DNA of 64,000 nucleotides, from assembly GCF_002646595.1 (NCBI RefSeq), contig NZ_PDUD01000018.1, positions 62,001 to 126,000 on the forward strand, given 5' to 3'. This DNA comes from Flavilitoribacter nigricans DSM 23189 = NBRC 102662 (GTDB taxonomy: Bacteria > Bacteroidota > Bacteroidia > Chitinophagales > Saprospiraceae). The position numbers were made by a program, and so were the translations under genes. Shown here in pieces: positions 43,832 to 51,988 of the stretch (position 1 is the first letter of the stretch; each line of letters begins with the position of its first letter). Below the pieces are notes generated by a model, which worked only from the letters and a program-made list of their open reading frames with translations, made no database searches and was not told the DNA's origin.

Positions 43832-45268
43832 ATGATGACCTTTACCTTTCAGGATGCAGATATTTTTCGGGGAGCTCAACGTATCATTTCGGGGCTGAAC
43901 TGGCGGTGGAAAGACGGCCAGCACTGGTTGCTTACCGGACCGATCGGAAGCGGGAAAACGACCATTGCGGAAGCGATCATGGGGCGTTGTCGTACGAGTC
44001 CCGGCGGACTGACCTTTTACGATGACGGTCAGGTGGTCTCCATATATTCCCTCAAACCGCACATGCATTATCTGGCATTCACCGAAGATACGCATAAGCT
44101 GCGGTTCGGCGATGTGTTCTACTACCAACAGCGCTACCAGGCTATGGAAAGTAATGCCGGCCTCACCGTGGCGGAATATCTCTTTGGTAAAAAACCGCAG
44201 ACGGTTCCCGGAGCACTGGCCCCTCTGAACGTCGAACCTCTCCTGGATCGGCGTTTTATCCAGCTTTCCAACGGACAGACCCGGCGCGTGCGACTGGCAA
44301 AAAGCCTAATGACGAATCCCCGCTTTCTGATCCTGGAAGAGGTTTTTACCGGTATTGACCGGCAGACCACCGGCATCATTGAGAATATGCTGGTTCAACA
44401 GGCCGAACTGGGTACCCGGATCCTGCTTATCGGAGAATACGCACCTTCCTTTATTACCAATGTGCTGAGTTTGCACGAATCCCAGTCGGCCGAGAGCTGG
44501 ACCCGGGCCGATTGGATGGCCCGTTCCGATGATCCCACCGTCGCCGATGTAAAGACAATACCCGTCGAACTGACGCGGCCACCGGCTGCCAATCCGGACT
44601 GGAATTTTGCGGATGCACTGCGCTTCGACGAGGTTTCGGTCTCCTATCAGAAAAAGACGGTGGTAAAGGATCTGAACTGGCGGGTAAAAAAAGGGGAGAA
44701 GTGGATGCTCAGCGGTCCGAACGGATCGGGAAAATCTTCTCTGATCAGTCTGATATTTGCGGATAACCCGCAAGCGTATTCCCAAAAGATCACCTTGTTC
44801 GACCGGACGCGGGGAAGCGGCGAAAGTATCTGGGACATCAAGCGAAAGATCGGATTCATCTCACCCGAGCTGCAAACCTACATGCGCAGCCGGCGTAATG
44901 CCGTCGACATCGCGGCGGCCGGATATACCAATACCATGGTGCTGAGCCGCAAACTGGTGAAACACGAAATTGATCGTTTGCGCGATCTGTTCGACTATTT
45001 TGGCATCCGACATTTGGCCAAAAAACCGTTTACTGATCTCTCGAGCGGCGAACAACGCCTGGTCCTTTTTGTACGTGCCGTTATCAATAATCCGGCGCTG
45101 CTGGTCCTGGACGAACCTTTCCACGCTATGGACGAGCATTTTCACCGGCAATGTCTGCGATTTTTAACGGATTTTTGCCACGAGGAAAGGACACTTATCT
45201 ACGTTTCTCACCTCCAGGAGCCTCCTCCGAAATTTATCACGCACGAACTTGATCTCGGGGCATTATAA
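43832..45268 (+). CDS. Twin-domain ABC ATPase, ModF-like
   Basis: A 478-residue soluble protein with two ABC ATPase domains in one chain and no membrane part. First domain: Walker A LTGPIGSGKTT, signature-like LSNGQTRRVRLAKSL, and a Walker B strand with FLILEEVF. Second domain: Walker A LSGPNGSGKSS, signature DLSSGEQRLVLFVRAV, Walker B LLVLDEPF. The arrangement resembles ModF/PhrA-type proteins linked to molybdate uptake, but no molybdate genes are adjacent. The first signature lacks the usual GG pair, suggesting one degenerate site. It shares a transcript with rimK. ATG at 43832 or 43835. Confidence 0.85.
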   Translation: MMTFTFQDADIFRGAQRIISGLNWRWKDGQHWLLTGPIGSGKTTIAEAIMGRCRTSPGGLTFYDDGQVVSIYSLKPHMHYLAFTEDTHKLRFGDVFYYQQRYQAMESNAGLTVAEYLFGKKPQTVPGALAPLNVEPLLDRRFIQLSNGQTRRVRLAKSLMTNPRFLILEEVFTGIDRQTTGIIENMLVQQAELGTRILLIGEYAPSFITNVLSLHESQSAESWTRADWMARSDDPTVADVKTIPVELTRPPAANPDWNFADALRFDEVSVSYQKKTVVKDLNWRVKKGEKWMLSGPNGSGKSSLISLIFADNPQAYSQKITLFDRTRGSGESIWDIKRKIGFISPELQTYMRSRRNAVDIAAAGYTNTMVLSRKLVKHEIDRLRDLFDYFGIRHLAKKPFTDLSSGEQRLVLFVRAVINNPALLVLDEPFHAMDEHFHRQCLRFLTDFCHEERTLIYVSHLQEPPPKFITHELDLGAL

Positions 45269-45643
45269 GGCCCGAAAAAAGAGGTAAAAATGAACACATT
45301 TTCATGCTTTCATGGTTTTGGAAATGTAATTTATTTGATGACCGGATGTTGATTTTGACATCATATAGGTGTTAAAAACAGGTTACTTTTTTACTTTTTT
45401 ACACTAAGGTTTTGCGTTCATGAACTTAATTAATTGAAAATCAATTGATTAGTTCTAAAAATATGCACTTTTTAACAAAAGAAAATATGAAGATTTATTC
45501 ATTTATTATATGTAAATAATTGAAAATTAGATTGTAATAAATATTTAAATAAAAAATTTATATCATATCTAACATTTGTTACCCCGTAAATTTGCAACTC
45601 ATTCCTAAAGGGTCTATACTTGTGTCAACAAAAGGAAATAAAT
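45269..45643. other. Non-coding upstream region of sulfur operon
   Basis: An A/T-rich stretch that separates the rimK-ABC unit from the cys operon. It contains the 12-bp palindrome AATCAATTGATT at 45439-45450, a possible regulator site, and the promoter box given at 45587. No terminator was recognised for the ABC gene and no open frame is called. Confidence 0.45.
45587..45594 (+). promoter_or_regulatory. Candidate -7 promoter box of cys operon
   Basis: TAAATTTG is an exact TAnnTTTG box, 50 bases before the leader reading frame. Transcription would start near 45601-45605. No good -33 TTG is at standard spacing. The position fits the leader-attenuator downstream. Confidence 0.5.
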
Positions 45644-45718
45644 ATGTTCAAGACTCGTCAAATGTGTTGTTGCTGTTGTCTGGTGAGCGATCACTCCGGC
45701 GGGGCATTTTCGTATTGA
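45644..45718 (+). CDS. Cysteine-rich leader peptide, 24 residues
   Basis: ATG at 45644 opens a 24-codon frame ending in TGA at 45716: MFKTRQMCCCCC, then LVSDHSGGAFSY. Five Cys codons in a row (45665-45679) are highly unusual by chance. AAGGA at 45632-45636 provides a ribosome binding site at 7 bases spacing; a second ATG (45662) directly precedes the Cys run. The frame is small and lies between a promoter box and a terminator-like hairpin, just before the sulfite reductase gene. By analogy with amino-acid leader peptides, ribosome stalling at the Cys run when Cys-tRNA is scarce would change downstream RNA folding. Polycysteine leaders are described in mycobacteria. The sequence is seen; the mechanism is inferred. 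Confidence 0.8.
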   Translation: MFKTRQMCCCCCLVSDHSGGAFSY

Positions 45719-45737
45719 TGAGCTATATTTTGACAGC

Positions 45738-45776
45738 TCAGAAGGCCTACTCGGAGATCACGGGTAGGCCTTCTGA
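45738..45776 (+). promoter_or_regulatory. Attenuator-like hairpin upstream of cysI
   Basis: TCAGAAGGCCTAC (45738-45750) and GTAGGCCTTCTGA (45764-45776) form a perfect 13-bp stem with a 13-base loop. CGTTTAC follows, a weak T-run. Its left arm can instead pair partly: AGCTCA (45735-45740) with TGAGCT (45719-45724), or GCTCA (45736-45740) with TGAGC (45684-45688) inside the leader frame. These mutually exclusive pairings are the pattern of an attenuator governed by translation of the leader peptide. Confidence 0.7.
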
Positions 45777-45843
45777 CGTTTACAGCCCTTCCCTCCGATT
45801 CAACCAAACTCAATAGATCATAACAAAAACCAAAAATAACAGT

Positions 45844-47988
45844 ATGTCGGCTTTTGATTTTTCCAAAGTAAGCGAAGCAGCGCGCAAAGATATTATTGAA
45901 CTGGATCGCCGGATCAACGACTTCAACAGCGGAAAAGAGGACGAGGAGCGCTTCAAGCATTATCGCCTGACGCGTGGGGTTTACGGACAGCGCCAATTTG
46001 GGGTACAGATGTTCCGGACCAAGATCCCTTACGGAAAACTCACTTCCGACCAACTGGCCCAGATCGCCAACGTTTCCGAGAAATACACCAACGGTAATCT
46101 GCACCTGACCACCCGTCAGAATATCCAGATGCACTATGTAAAGCTGGCTGATTCTCCGGCCATCTGGACGGAACTCGCTTCCGCCGGCGTAACGGCCCGG
46201 GAAGCTTGCGGCAATACCGTCAGAAACATCACGGCCTCGCCGACCGCCGGAGTTGATCCGGAAGAGCCGTTCGATGTGTCTCCCTACGTTCATGCTGTTT
46301 TTGAATATTTCCTGCGCAATCCGATCTGCCAGGATATGGGCCGGAAGATCAAGCCCGCATTTTCCGCTACCGAGCGGGATTCCGCCTTTACTTATTTCCA
46401 CGATTTTGGTTTTATTCCCCGCCTTCGTATTGTGAACGGCAAGGAAGTGCGCGGCTTTAAAGTCGTACTGGCCGGTGGATTAGGAGCAGTACCCTTCATT
46501 GCCCCCACCGTGTACGACTTTATGGAAACGGATCAGATCATTCCGTTCATGGAAGCTACCATCCGCGTATTCGATCGCTACGGCGAACGGGAAAAGCGGA
46601 TGAAGGCACGGATGAAATTCCTGCTGCAAAAGTTGGGTCTGGAAAACTTCCTGGAACTGATCGAAGTGGAAAGAAGATCGCTTCTCAATCAGTCTGTACC
46701 CATCGAGGTGGAGGAGCAGGAAGTGATAGTACCCGAACTGCCCGAAGAACTGCCGGTTGCGGATATTGATCAGACGCGCTACGAGTTTTGGAAAAACACC
46801 AACACCTTCGAGCAAAAGCAAAAGGGCTGGTACGCCGCTTATATCCGGGTGCCACTCGGAGATATCCAGGCGGAAGAGGCCCGTCAACTGGCGGCCTTCA
46901 TTAAAAAATACGCAGCGGACGATATCCGGATCACCGTCAACCAAGGACTGCTGGTGCGTTACCTGCGTCCGGAAGTATTGCCGCTGCTCTACCAGCAACT
47001 GGAAGCGATCGGTTACGGAGAAGGCGGCGCCGACAGTATTGCGGACGTTACGGCCTGCCCCGGAACCGATACCTGCGCCCTGGGCGTAACGAACAGCACC
47101 GGCCTGGCGGATGTACTGAGCCAGACCATTCAGAAAGAATATCCCGCGCTGATCACCGATAGTGAGATCAAGATTAAGATCAGTGGCTGTATGAATGCCT
47201 GCGGGCAGCACATGGCCGCTCAGATCGGCTTCCACGGAAGTTCCATCAAGCGTGATAATATGGTGATCCCCGCTATGCAGGTCGTACTGGGCGGTGGGGT
47301 TTCTCCCGAAGGTAAAGGAAGCACGGCAGATAAAGTGATCAAGTTGCCGACCAAGCGTATCCCCGATGCGATCCGCGCCCTGCTTAACGATTTTGCCGAG
47401 CATAAGAATGGAGGAGAGATCTTCAATGACTTCTACCAGAGAAACGGCAAACGCTACTTCTATAACCTGCTGAAGCCGCTGGCCGAGCTCGATGAACTGA
47501 CGGAGACCGATTTCTTCGACTGGGGCCAGAACGAGCAGTACGAGCAGGAGATCGGAGTAGGGGAGTGCGCCGGGGTAAGCCTCGATGTGGTCGGTACCAT
47601 TATCAATGACGCCCGGGAGAAGATCGAACTGGCGGAGGATGCTCTGGAAACCGATGAACTGGCTGCGGCCGTTTACCACGCTTACACCAGTTTCGTGATC
47701 GGCGCCAAAGCATTGCTGCTGAGCAAGGATGTAAAGTGTAACACCCATATCGGTATCCTGGACAGCTTCCAGGAAGCTTACATCAATGCCGGGGAGTTTC
47801 CGCTACAGGGCGATTTCGCATCTTACGTACTGCGCATCAACGAACAACAACCGAATACTCAATTTACCACCCAATATCTGCAGGATGCCAGGGCTTTTGT
47901 TGCCAATGTGATCCGTATCCGGGAAGACCAGTTGCAAGGAACTGCCGGAGTGGACAAACTGGTAATTGGTAACTACTATAAAGCGTAA
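45844..47988 (+). CDS. cysI: Sulfite reductase with C-terminal HEPN-like domain
   Basis: A 714-residue siroheme and [4Fe-4S] enzyme that reduces sulfite to sulfide. It has two NiR/SiR half-domains (about 35-330 and 331-560). The cluster/siroheme ligands are complete: CPGTDTC (Cys405, Cys411) and CMNAC (Cys449, Cys453). No flavoprotein domain is present, so electrons probably come from ferredoxin. The C-terminal 140 residues (from about 570, VVGTIINDAREKIELAEDAL) form an all-helical HEPN-like domain lacking an RxxxxH nuclease motif, so it is more likely structural. Sulfite and nitrite enzymes share this fold; the neighbours cobA and cysH make sulfite reduction the better call. It is controlled by the leader upstream. 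ATG at 45844. Confidence 0.9.
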   Translation: MSAFDFSKVSEAARKDIIELDRRINDFNSGKEDEERFKHYRLTRGVYGQRQFGVQMFRTKIPYGKLTSDQLAQIANVSEKYTNGNLHLTTRQNIQMHYVKLADSPAIWTELASAGVTAREACGNTVRNITASPTAGVDPEEPFDVSPYVHAVFEYFLRNPICQDMGRKIKPAFSATERDSAFTYFHDFGFIPRLRIVNGKEVRGFKVVLAGGLGAVPFIAPTVYDFMETDQIIPFMEATIRVFDRYGEREKRMKARMKFLLQKLGLENFLELIEVERRSLLNQSVPIEVEEQEVIVPELPEELPVADIDQTRYEFWKNTNTFEQKQKGWYAAYIRVPLGDIQAEEARQLAAFIKKYAADDIRITVNQGLLVRYLRPEVLPLLYQQLEAIGYGEGGADSIADVTACPGTDTCALGVTNSTGLADVLSQTIQKEYPALITDSEIKIKISGCMNACGQHMAAQIGFHGSSIKRDNMVIPAMQVVLGGGVSPEGKGSTADKVIKLPTKRIPDAIRALLNDFAEHKNGGEIFNDFYQRNGKRYFYNLLKPLAELDELTETDFFDWGQNEQYEQEIGVGECAGVSLDVVGTIINDAREKIELAEDALETDELAAAVYHAYTSFVIGAKALLLSKDVKCNTHIGILDSFQEAYINAGEFPLQGDFASYVLRINEQQPNTQFTTQYLQDARAFVANVIRIREDQLQGTAGVDKLVIGNYYKA

Positions 47989-47993
47989 ACAAT

Positions 47994-48779
47994 ATGTCCT
48001 ATCATCCACAACCTAAAGTATCTCTGGTCGGTGCCGGTCCCGGTGATCCGGACCTGATCACGGTGAAAGGCTGGAAAGCGCTGCAGAATGCGGACGTTGT
48101 TCTGTACGACGCGCTGGTGAGCCCGGAACTGCTGGAAGAAGCTCCCGCAAAAGCCGTGAAGATCTACGTTGGCAAAAGAGCGGGAAAGCACAGCTATAAG
48201 CAGGAAGAGATCAACCGGCTGATGTTGGAGTGTGCTATGAAATACGGACACGTTGTCCGGCTGAAAGGCGGAGATCCTTTTGTGTTTGGAAGAGGACACG
48301 AGGAAATGACCTACCTGGCGGGCTACGGCGTGCCGGTATATGTGATCCCCGGAATTTCCAGCAGTATTTCGCTGCCGGCTTTGCAGGGCGTTCCGGTTAC
48401 CCGCCGCCATCTGAACGAGAGCTTTTGGGTACTTACCGGTACTACCCGCGCGGGCACTTTGTCTTCGGACGTGTCCCTGGCCGTGAAAAGCAGCGCTACG
48501 GTAATCATTCTGATGGGCATTCGTCGCCTGCGGGAGATCGCCGAACTGTATCGTTCCGAAGGTCGGGCTGATATTCCGGCCATGGTCATCCAGAACGGTT
48601 CGCTGCCGGAAGAACGCAGTGCGGTAGGCACGATCGGCGAATTGCCGGCACTGGCCGAAGCGCAGCAAATTGGTACCCCGGGTATTATCGTCATCGGTGA
48701 AACGGTTCGGTTACACCGCGACTTTTCCAAAACACTTTTTCAATTAAACAGCCTGCACCAGGAATTGGTGGCTCAATAA
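47994..48779 (+). CDS. cobA: Uroporphyrinogen-III C-methyltransferase
   Basis: A 261-residue SAM-dependent methylase that makes precorrin-2, the precursor of siroheme. Signatures: VSLVGAGPGDPDLITVKGWK and DVVLYDALVSPELLE at the N-terminus, YGHVVRLKGGDPFVFGRGHE in the middle and VIPGISSSISLPALQGVPVT afterwards. It is the one-domain form, without the CysG oxidase/chelatase part, so those steps need another gene. It begins 5 bases after cysI and supplies that enzyme's cofactor, which explains the operon. Confidence 0.95.
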   Translation: MSYHPQPKVSLVGAGPGDPDLITVKGWKALQNADVVLYDALVSPELLEEAPAKAVKIYVGKRAGKHSYKQEEINRLMLECAMKYGHVVRLKGGDPFVFGRGHEEMTYLAGYGVPVYVIPGISSSISLPALQGVPVTRRHLNESFWVLTGTTRAGTLSSDVSLAVKSSATVIILMGIRRLREIAELYRSEGRADIPAMVIQNGSLPEERSAVGTIGELPALAEAQQIGTPGIIVIGETVRLHRDFSKTLFQLNSLHQELVAQ

Positions 48780-48792
48780 AAGGCAAGAGATC

Positions 48793-49533
48793 ATGACAAA
48801 AATTACCAGCCATATGATGACGACCGGTCGCAAGCCCAACGATTGCGTACAGCACTGGGAAGTGGATTATCTGAACGAGGTGTTTTCCCCGATGACCTTC
48901 CAGGAAAGAATCCAGAATCTATACGAATACTTTTGTGAGGAGGACGTTATGATGACCACTTCGTTCGGTACCAAATCCGTTTTTATGCTGTATTGGGTGA
49001 GCCAGTTGCGGCCAAGTCAGGCAGTACATTTTTTGGATACAACCTACCATTTTCCCGAAACCCTGCAGTACCGCGATGATCTGACCGAGCAATTTAAACT
49101 CAATATGATCACCCTGACCCCGGAAAAAGAAAAGAACGAGCGCAGCCTCAAAGAATCCTGGTGGTCCACCAATACACCCCGCTGCTGCTATACCAACAAG
49201 ATCCAGCCACTGGAGCCGGTCAAAGCGGCCCATAAGGTGTGGATGTCCGGGCTGATGTCCTACCAGACGGAATTCCGTTCCGGCCTGAAAGTTTTCGAGC
49301 AGCAGGGAAATATGCTGAAATTCCACCCGATCATCGATCTGGATGAAGGAGAGTTCCTGTACTATATGGACTTACTGGAGCTGCCCCACCATCCGCTCGA
49401 AAACCTGGGCTACGGCTCCATCGGATGTACGCACTGTACGGAGCACGGATCCGGCCGGGAAGGACGCTGGAAATCTTCCGACAAAACGGAATGTGGTCTT
49501 CATCCGGACTTCTTTTTGAACAAAAAGAAGTAA
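48793..49533 (+). CDS. cysH: Adenylyl-sulfate (APS) reductase, CysH type
   Basis: A 246-residue enzyme that reduces activated sulfate to sulfite. It has the SFGTKSVFMLYW nucleotide-loop segment, LDTTYHFPETLQYRDDL, and the catalytic ECGLH (Cys234). Two Cys pairs, Cys131-Cys132 (RCCYTNKI) and Cys212/Cys215 (GCTHCT), form the [4Fe-4S] site that marks APS reductases rather than the cluster-free PAPS type. It lies 13 bases after cobA in the same operon and feeds cysI. ATG at 48793. Confidence 0.93.
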   Translation: MTKITSHMMTTGRKPNDCVQHWEVDYLNEVFSPMTFQERIQNLYEYFCEEDVMMTTSFGTKSVFMLYWVSQLRPSQAVHFLDTTYHFPETLQYRDDLTEQFKLNMITLTPEKEKNERSLKESWWSTNTPRCCYTNKIQPLEPVKAAHKVWMSGLMSYQTEFRSGLKVFEQQGNMLKFHPIIDLDEGEFLYYMDLLELPHHPLENLGYGSIGCTHCTEHGSGREGRWKSSDKTECGLHPDFFLNKKK

Positions 49534-49573
49534 AAGCTGACATTAATCATACCTTTAAACATTATCAATATCT

Positions 49574-49581
49574 TAATTTTG
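49574..49581 (+). promoter_or_regulatory. Candidate -7 promoter box for flavoprotein reductase
   Basis: TAATTTTG is an exact TAnnTTTG box, 79 bases before the reductase ATG. CCTTTAAA at 49549-49556 lies at about the -33 distance, TTTA replacing TTTG. It would let the reductase be expressed apart from the cys operon. Confidence 0.45.
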
Positions 49582-49659
49582 TGCCAATTTTGAAACTTCT
49601 CCGGAGGGCGGGTCGCGCTTCGGGCAGAGTTTCACCATCTACATTTGAAAGTTAATACC

Positions 49660-50664
49660 ATGATTGAAACGGATATCCTTATCGTTGGCGCCGGGCCGGT
49701 TGGGCTTTTTACGGTGTTCGAAGCGGGGCTGGTCAAATTGCGTTGTCATCTAGTAGATTCGCTTCCACAGGCAGGTGGACAGCTGAGTGAGATCTACCCC
49801 AAAAAACCAATTTATGACATCCCTGGTTACCCTTCCATTCTGGCCGGGGACCTGGTTGACCGCCTGATGGAACAGATCGCTCCTTTCAACCCTGGCTTTA
49901 CCCTGGGCGAGCGTGCTGAACAGATCGAAAAGACCGAGGACGATAAATTTATTCTGACTACGAATAAAGGTACCAAACACAAAGCTTCTGTGATCGCCAT
50001 TGCCGGCGGACTGGGATGTTTTGAGCCGCGTAAACCACCCATTGCCAATCTTGAGAATTTCGAGGATAAGGGCGTGGAGTACATCATCAAAGATCCGGAA
50101 GTATACCGCGATAAGCGGGTGGTGATCGCCGGTGGTGGAGACTCGGCTCTGGACTGGACCATTTTCCTGGCCGATGTTGCCAGTGAAGTAACTCTGATCC
50201 ACCGCCGTCAGGAATTCCGCGGTGCGCTGGATTCCGTAGAGAAGGTGATCGACCTGGCTAATCAGGGCCGGATCTCCCTGCTGACCAACGCGCAGGCCGT
50301 CGGCTTGAACGGAAACGGCAAACTGACCGATGTGCTGATCAAGCACAAAACGGAAGGAAATATCACTCGTTCTACGGATCATTTTATTCCGCTCTTCGGT
50401 CTGTCGCCCAAACTGGGTCCAATCGCAGACTGGGGGCTGAATATCCAAAAGAACGCCATCGAGGTGGATACCTTCGACTACAGCACCAATGTACCGGGGG
50501 TGTACGCTATCGGTGACATCAACACGTATCCCGGCAAGCTGAAACTCATTCTTTGCGGTTTCCACGAGGCGACGCTGATGGTACAATCTGCTTTCAAACA
50601 CATTTATCCGGACCGTAAACTGAGCTTTAAGTATACGACGGTGAATGGGGTGGAAGCGTTTTAG
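49660..50664 (+). CDS. Ferredoxin--NADP reductase, thioredoxin-reductase-like
   Basis: A 334-residue FAD enzyme of the type-2 FNR family. The FAD motif DILIVGAGPVGLFTVFEAG is at the N-terminus, with YPKKPIYDIPGYPSILAGDL following, and the NADP motif VVIAGGGDSALDWTIFLAD in the middle. ALIG-type FAD closure reads VYAIGDINTYPGKLKLILCG. The redox CxxC of thioredoxin reductases is absent, which separates the two families. It may supply reduced ferredoxin to the sulfite reductase encoded just upstream (inference from position and from the lack of a CysJ). I start at ATG 49660 (IETDILIVGAG); TTG 49645 is the longer option. Confidence 0.88.
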   Translation: MIETDILIVGAGPVGLFTVFEAGLVKLRCHLVDSLPQAGGQLSEIYPKKPIYDIPGYPSILAGDLVDRLMEQIAPFNPGFTLGERAEQIEKTEDDKFILTTNKGTKHKASVIAIAGGLGCFEPRKPPIANLENFEDKGVEYIIKDPEVYRDKRVVIAGGGDSALDWTIFLADVASEVTLIHRRQEFRGALDSVEKVIDLANQGRISLLTNAQAVGLNGNGKLTDVLIKHKTEGNITRSTDHFIPLFGLSPKLGPIADWGLNIQKNAIEVDTFDYSTNVPGVYAIGDINTYPGKLKLILCGFHEATLMVQSAFKHIYPDRKLSFKYTTVNGVEAF

Positions 50665-50678
50665 GTGTTTAGGTGCGA

Positions 50679-50783
50679 GGTGTCAGGCGTGAGGTGACAG
50701 GTGTCAGGGGCGAAGGTGTCAGGATCATTAACGCTGATATCTCGCACCTGACACCTCACAGCTCGCGCCTCTCACCTGACACC
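50679..50783. repeat. Inverted-repeat cluster between convergent genes
   Basis: GGTGTCAGG occurs at 50679, 50700 and 50715, and its complement CCTGACACC at 50747 and 50775, all in one 145-base gap. The nearest opposed pair forms a 9-bp stem over a 23-base loop, and wider nested pairings are possible (GAGGTG / CACCTC). It sits between the stops of the reductase and a glycosyltransferase, so it can act as a bidirectional terminator. Similar low-complexity GGTG/CACC palindromes are familiar to me from Bacteroidota intergenic DNA; this was not checked by search. Confidence 0.7.
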
Positions 50784-50809
50784 TGCCTCCTCTCACCTGT
50801 CCCTCACTC

Positions 50810-51988
50810 TCACACCTTCCGCTGCGCCCGTTCCCACAGCACACTTTGCCGGCCACCCAGGATCCGAAACAACCCTCTGTATACGGCATAATTCATGATG
50901 CAGAAATAGTAGGGGATGAACAGTGCCTTACTGCGCAGTTTTCTTTTTTCCAGCAACCAGCCCAGCAGTGCGGCCAGGTAGAACAGCACCTGCCCCGCCA
51001 GTGTGATCTGATAGAAAAGCGAGCCGGTGCTCAGCAGCGCAAGATTACTGATAAACAAAGTGATCAGAGCCAGCGGGGCGAGGGTCCAGCGGAGCACACG
51101 GTGCGATATGTACTGAAAACTCAGCCAGCCGTACCGAAAGATGTTCAGCAGGGGAGCCAGCCGGTAAATGGCCTGTAGCCCGCCGGCGGCAATCCTTATT
51201 TTGCGTTTCAGTTCTTCTTTTACCGAAGCTGAGGCCGTTTCCATGGCGTAGGCCTGATCCTCGTACTGGACCCGGTATCCCTTTTGGGCGATACGTAGGG
51301 TGAGATAAAAATCTTCGATGATGGTATCGTTAGGAATATTTTCGTAGAGGTCCGTACGAATGGAAAAAAGCTCCCCGGCGGCACCTACCACGGAATAGAG
51401 CTGGGCATCCCATTTTTTTAGCTGGGATTCATATTTCCAGTAAAAACCTTCTCCCGAACTGCTCGCTTCTTCTTTTTCTTCCTGTAGAATACGTTTTTCT
51501 CCGGCTACCGCACCTACCTCCGGCACCTGATAGTGGCGTACGATATTGCGTATGGCCTGGGTGTTGAGCAGCGTGTTGGCATCGGAGTAAATAACGATAG
51601 GTGAATTTACTTTAGGCATTACGCGGTGAACGGCGGCAATTTTACCCCGGCGTTCGGGCTGGTGTTCTACCAGTACCCGAATGGACGTATCCTGACTGAG
51701 GGCCCGCAACTGATCGGGCGTATCGTCATCAGAGCCATCGGTAACGAATAATAATTCCAGTTTTTCGGCGGGATAATCGAGCTCCAGAGAGTTCCGAAAC
51801 TTCTCTTTTATCCAGTGACTTTCATTGTAAGCGGCCACCAAAAACGTGACTTTTGGCACCTCCGAATCCGGTGCCGGAGCGGGGATTTTTCGCTTTCCCT
51901 TAAATTTAACTAGGAAAAAAAGCAACATTCCATAGCCCAAATAGGTATAAAACAGTAGAAATAGGCTGACCCAAAAGATTACTTTCAT
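50810..51988 (-). CDS. Family 2 glycosyltransferase, membrane-bound
   Basis: A 392-residue glycosyltransferase. A membrane helix at the N-terminus (VIFWVSLFLLFYTYLGYGML) is followed by a GT-A domain: VTFLVAAYNESHWIKEKFRN, LLFVTDGSDDDTPDQL with the metal-binding region IVIYSDANT, then EDFYLTLRIAQKGYRVQYED, which fits the catalytic ED and QxxRW-like end. Three further membrane helices close the protein. It probably makes a polysaccharide. I start at ATG 51988 (KVIFWVSLFLL); the TTG at 52024 adds 12 unlikely residues. It is in the opposite direction to the next module. Confidence 0.88.
   Translation of the reverse strand: MKVIFWVSLFLLFYTYLGYGMLLFFLVKFKGKRKIPAPAPDSEVPKVTFLVAAYNESHWIKEKFRNSLELDYPAEKLELLFVTDGSDDDTPDQLRALSQDTSIRVLVEHQPERRGKIAAVHRVMPKVNSPIVIYSDANTLLNTQAIRNIVRHYQVPEVGAVAGEKRILQEEKEEASSSGEGFYWKYESQLKKWDAQLYSVVGAAGELFSIRTDLYENIPNDTIIEDFYLTLRIAQKGYRVQYEDQAYAMETASASVKEELKRKIRIAAGGLQAIYRLAPLLNIFRYGWLSFQYISHRVLRWTLAPLALITLFISNLALLSTGSLFYQITLAGQVLFYLAALLGWLLEKRKLRSKALFIPYYFCIMNYAVYRGLFRILGGRQSVLWERAQRKV

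Noticed and set aside
45599-45843. SAM or cobalamin riboswitch upstream of cysI
   Set aside because: The conserved cores of these riboswitches were not recognisable, whereas the leader peptide with Cys codons and hairpin explains the region.
46480-47748. Minus-strand open frame of 422 codons opposite cysI
   Set aside because: cysI has all Fe-S/siroheme ligands on the plus strand. The antisense translation is Gln/His/Gly-rich without motifs, a codon-mirror artefact.
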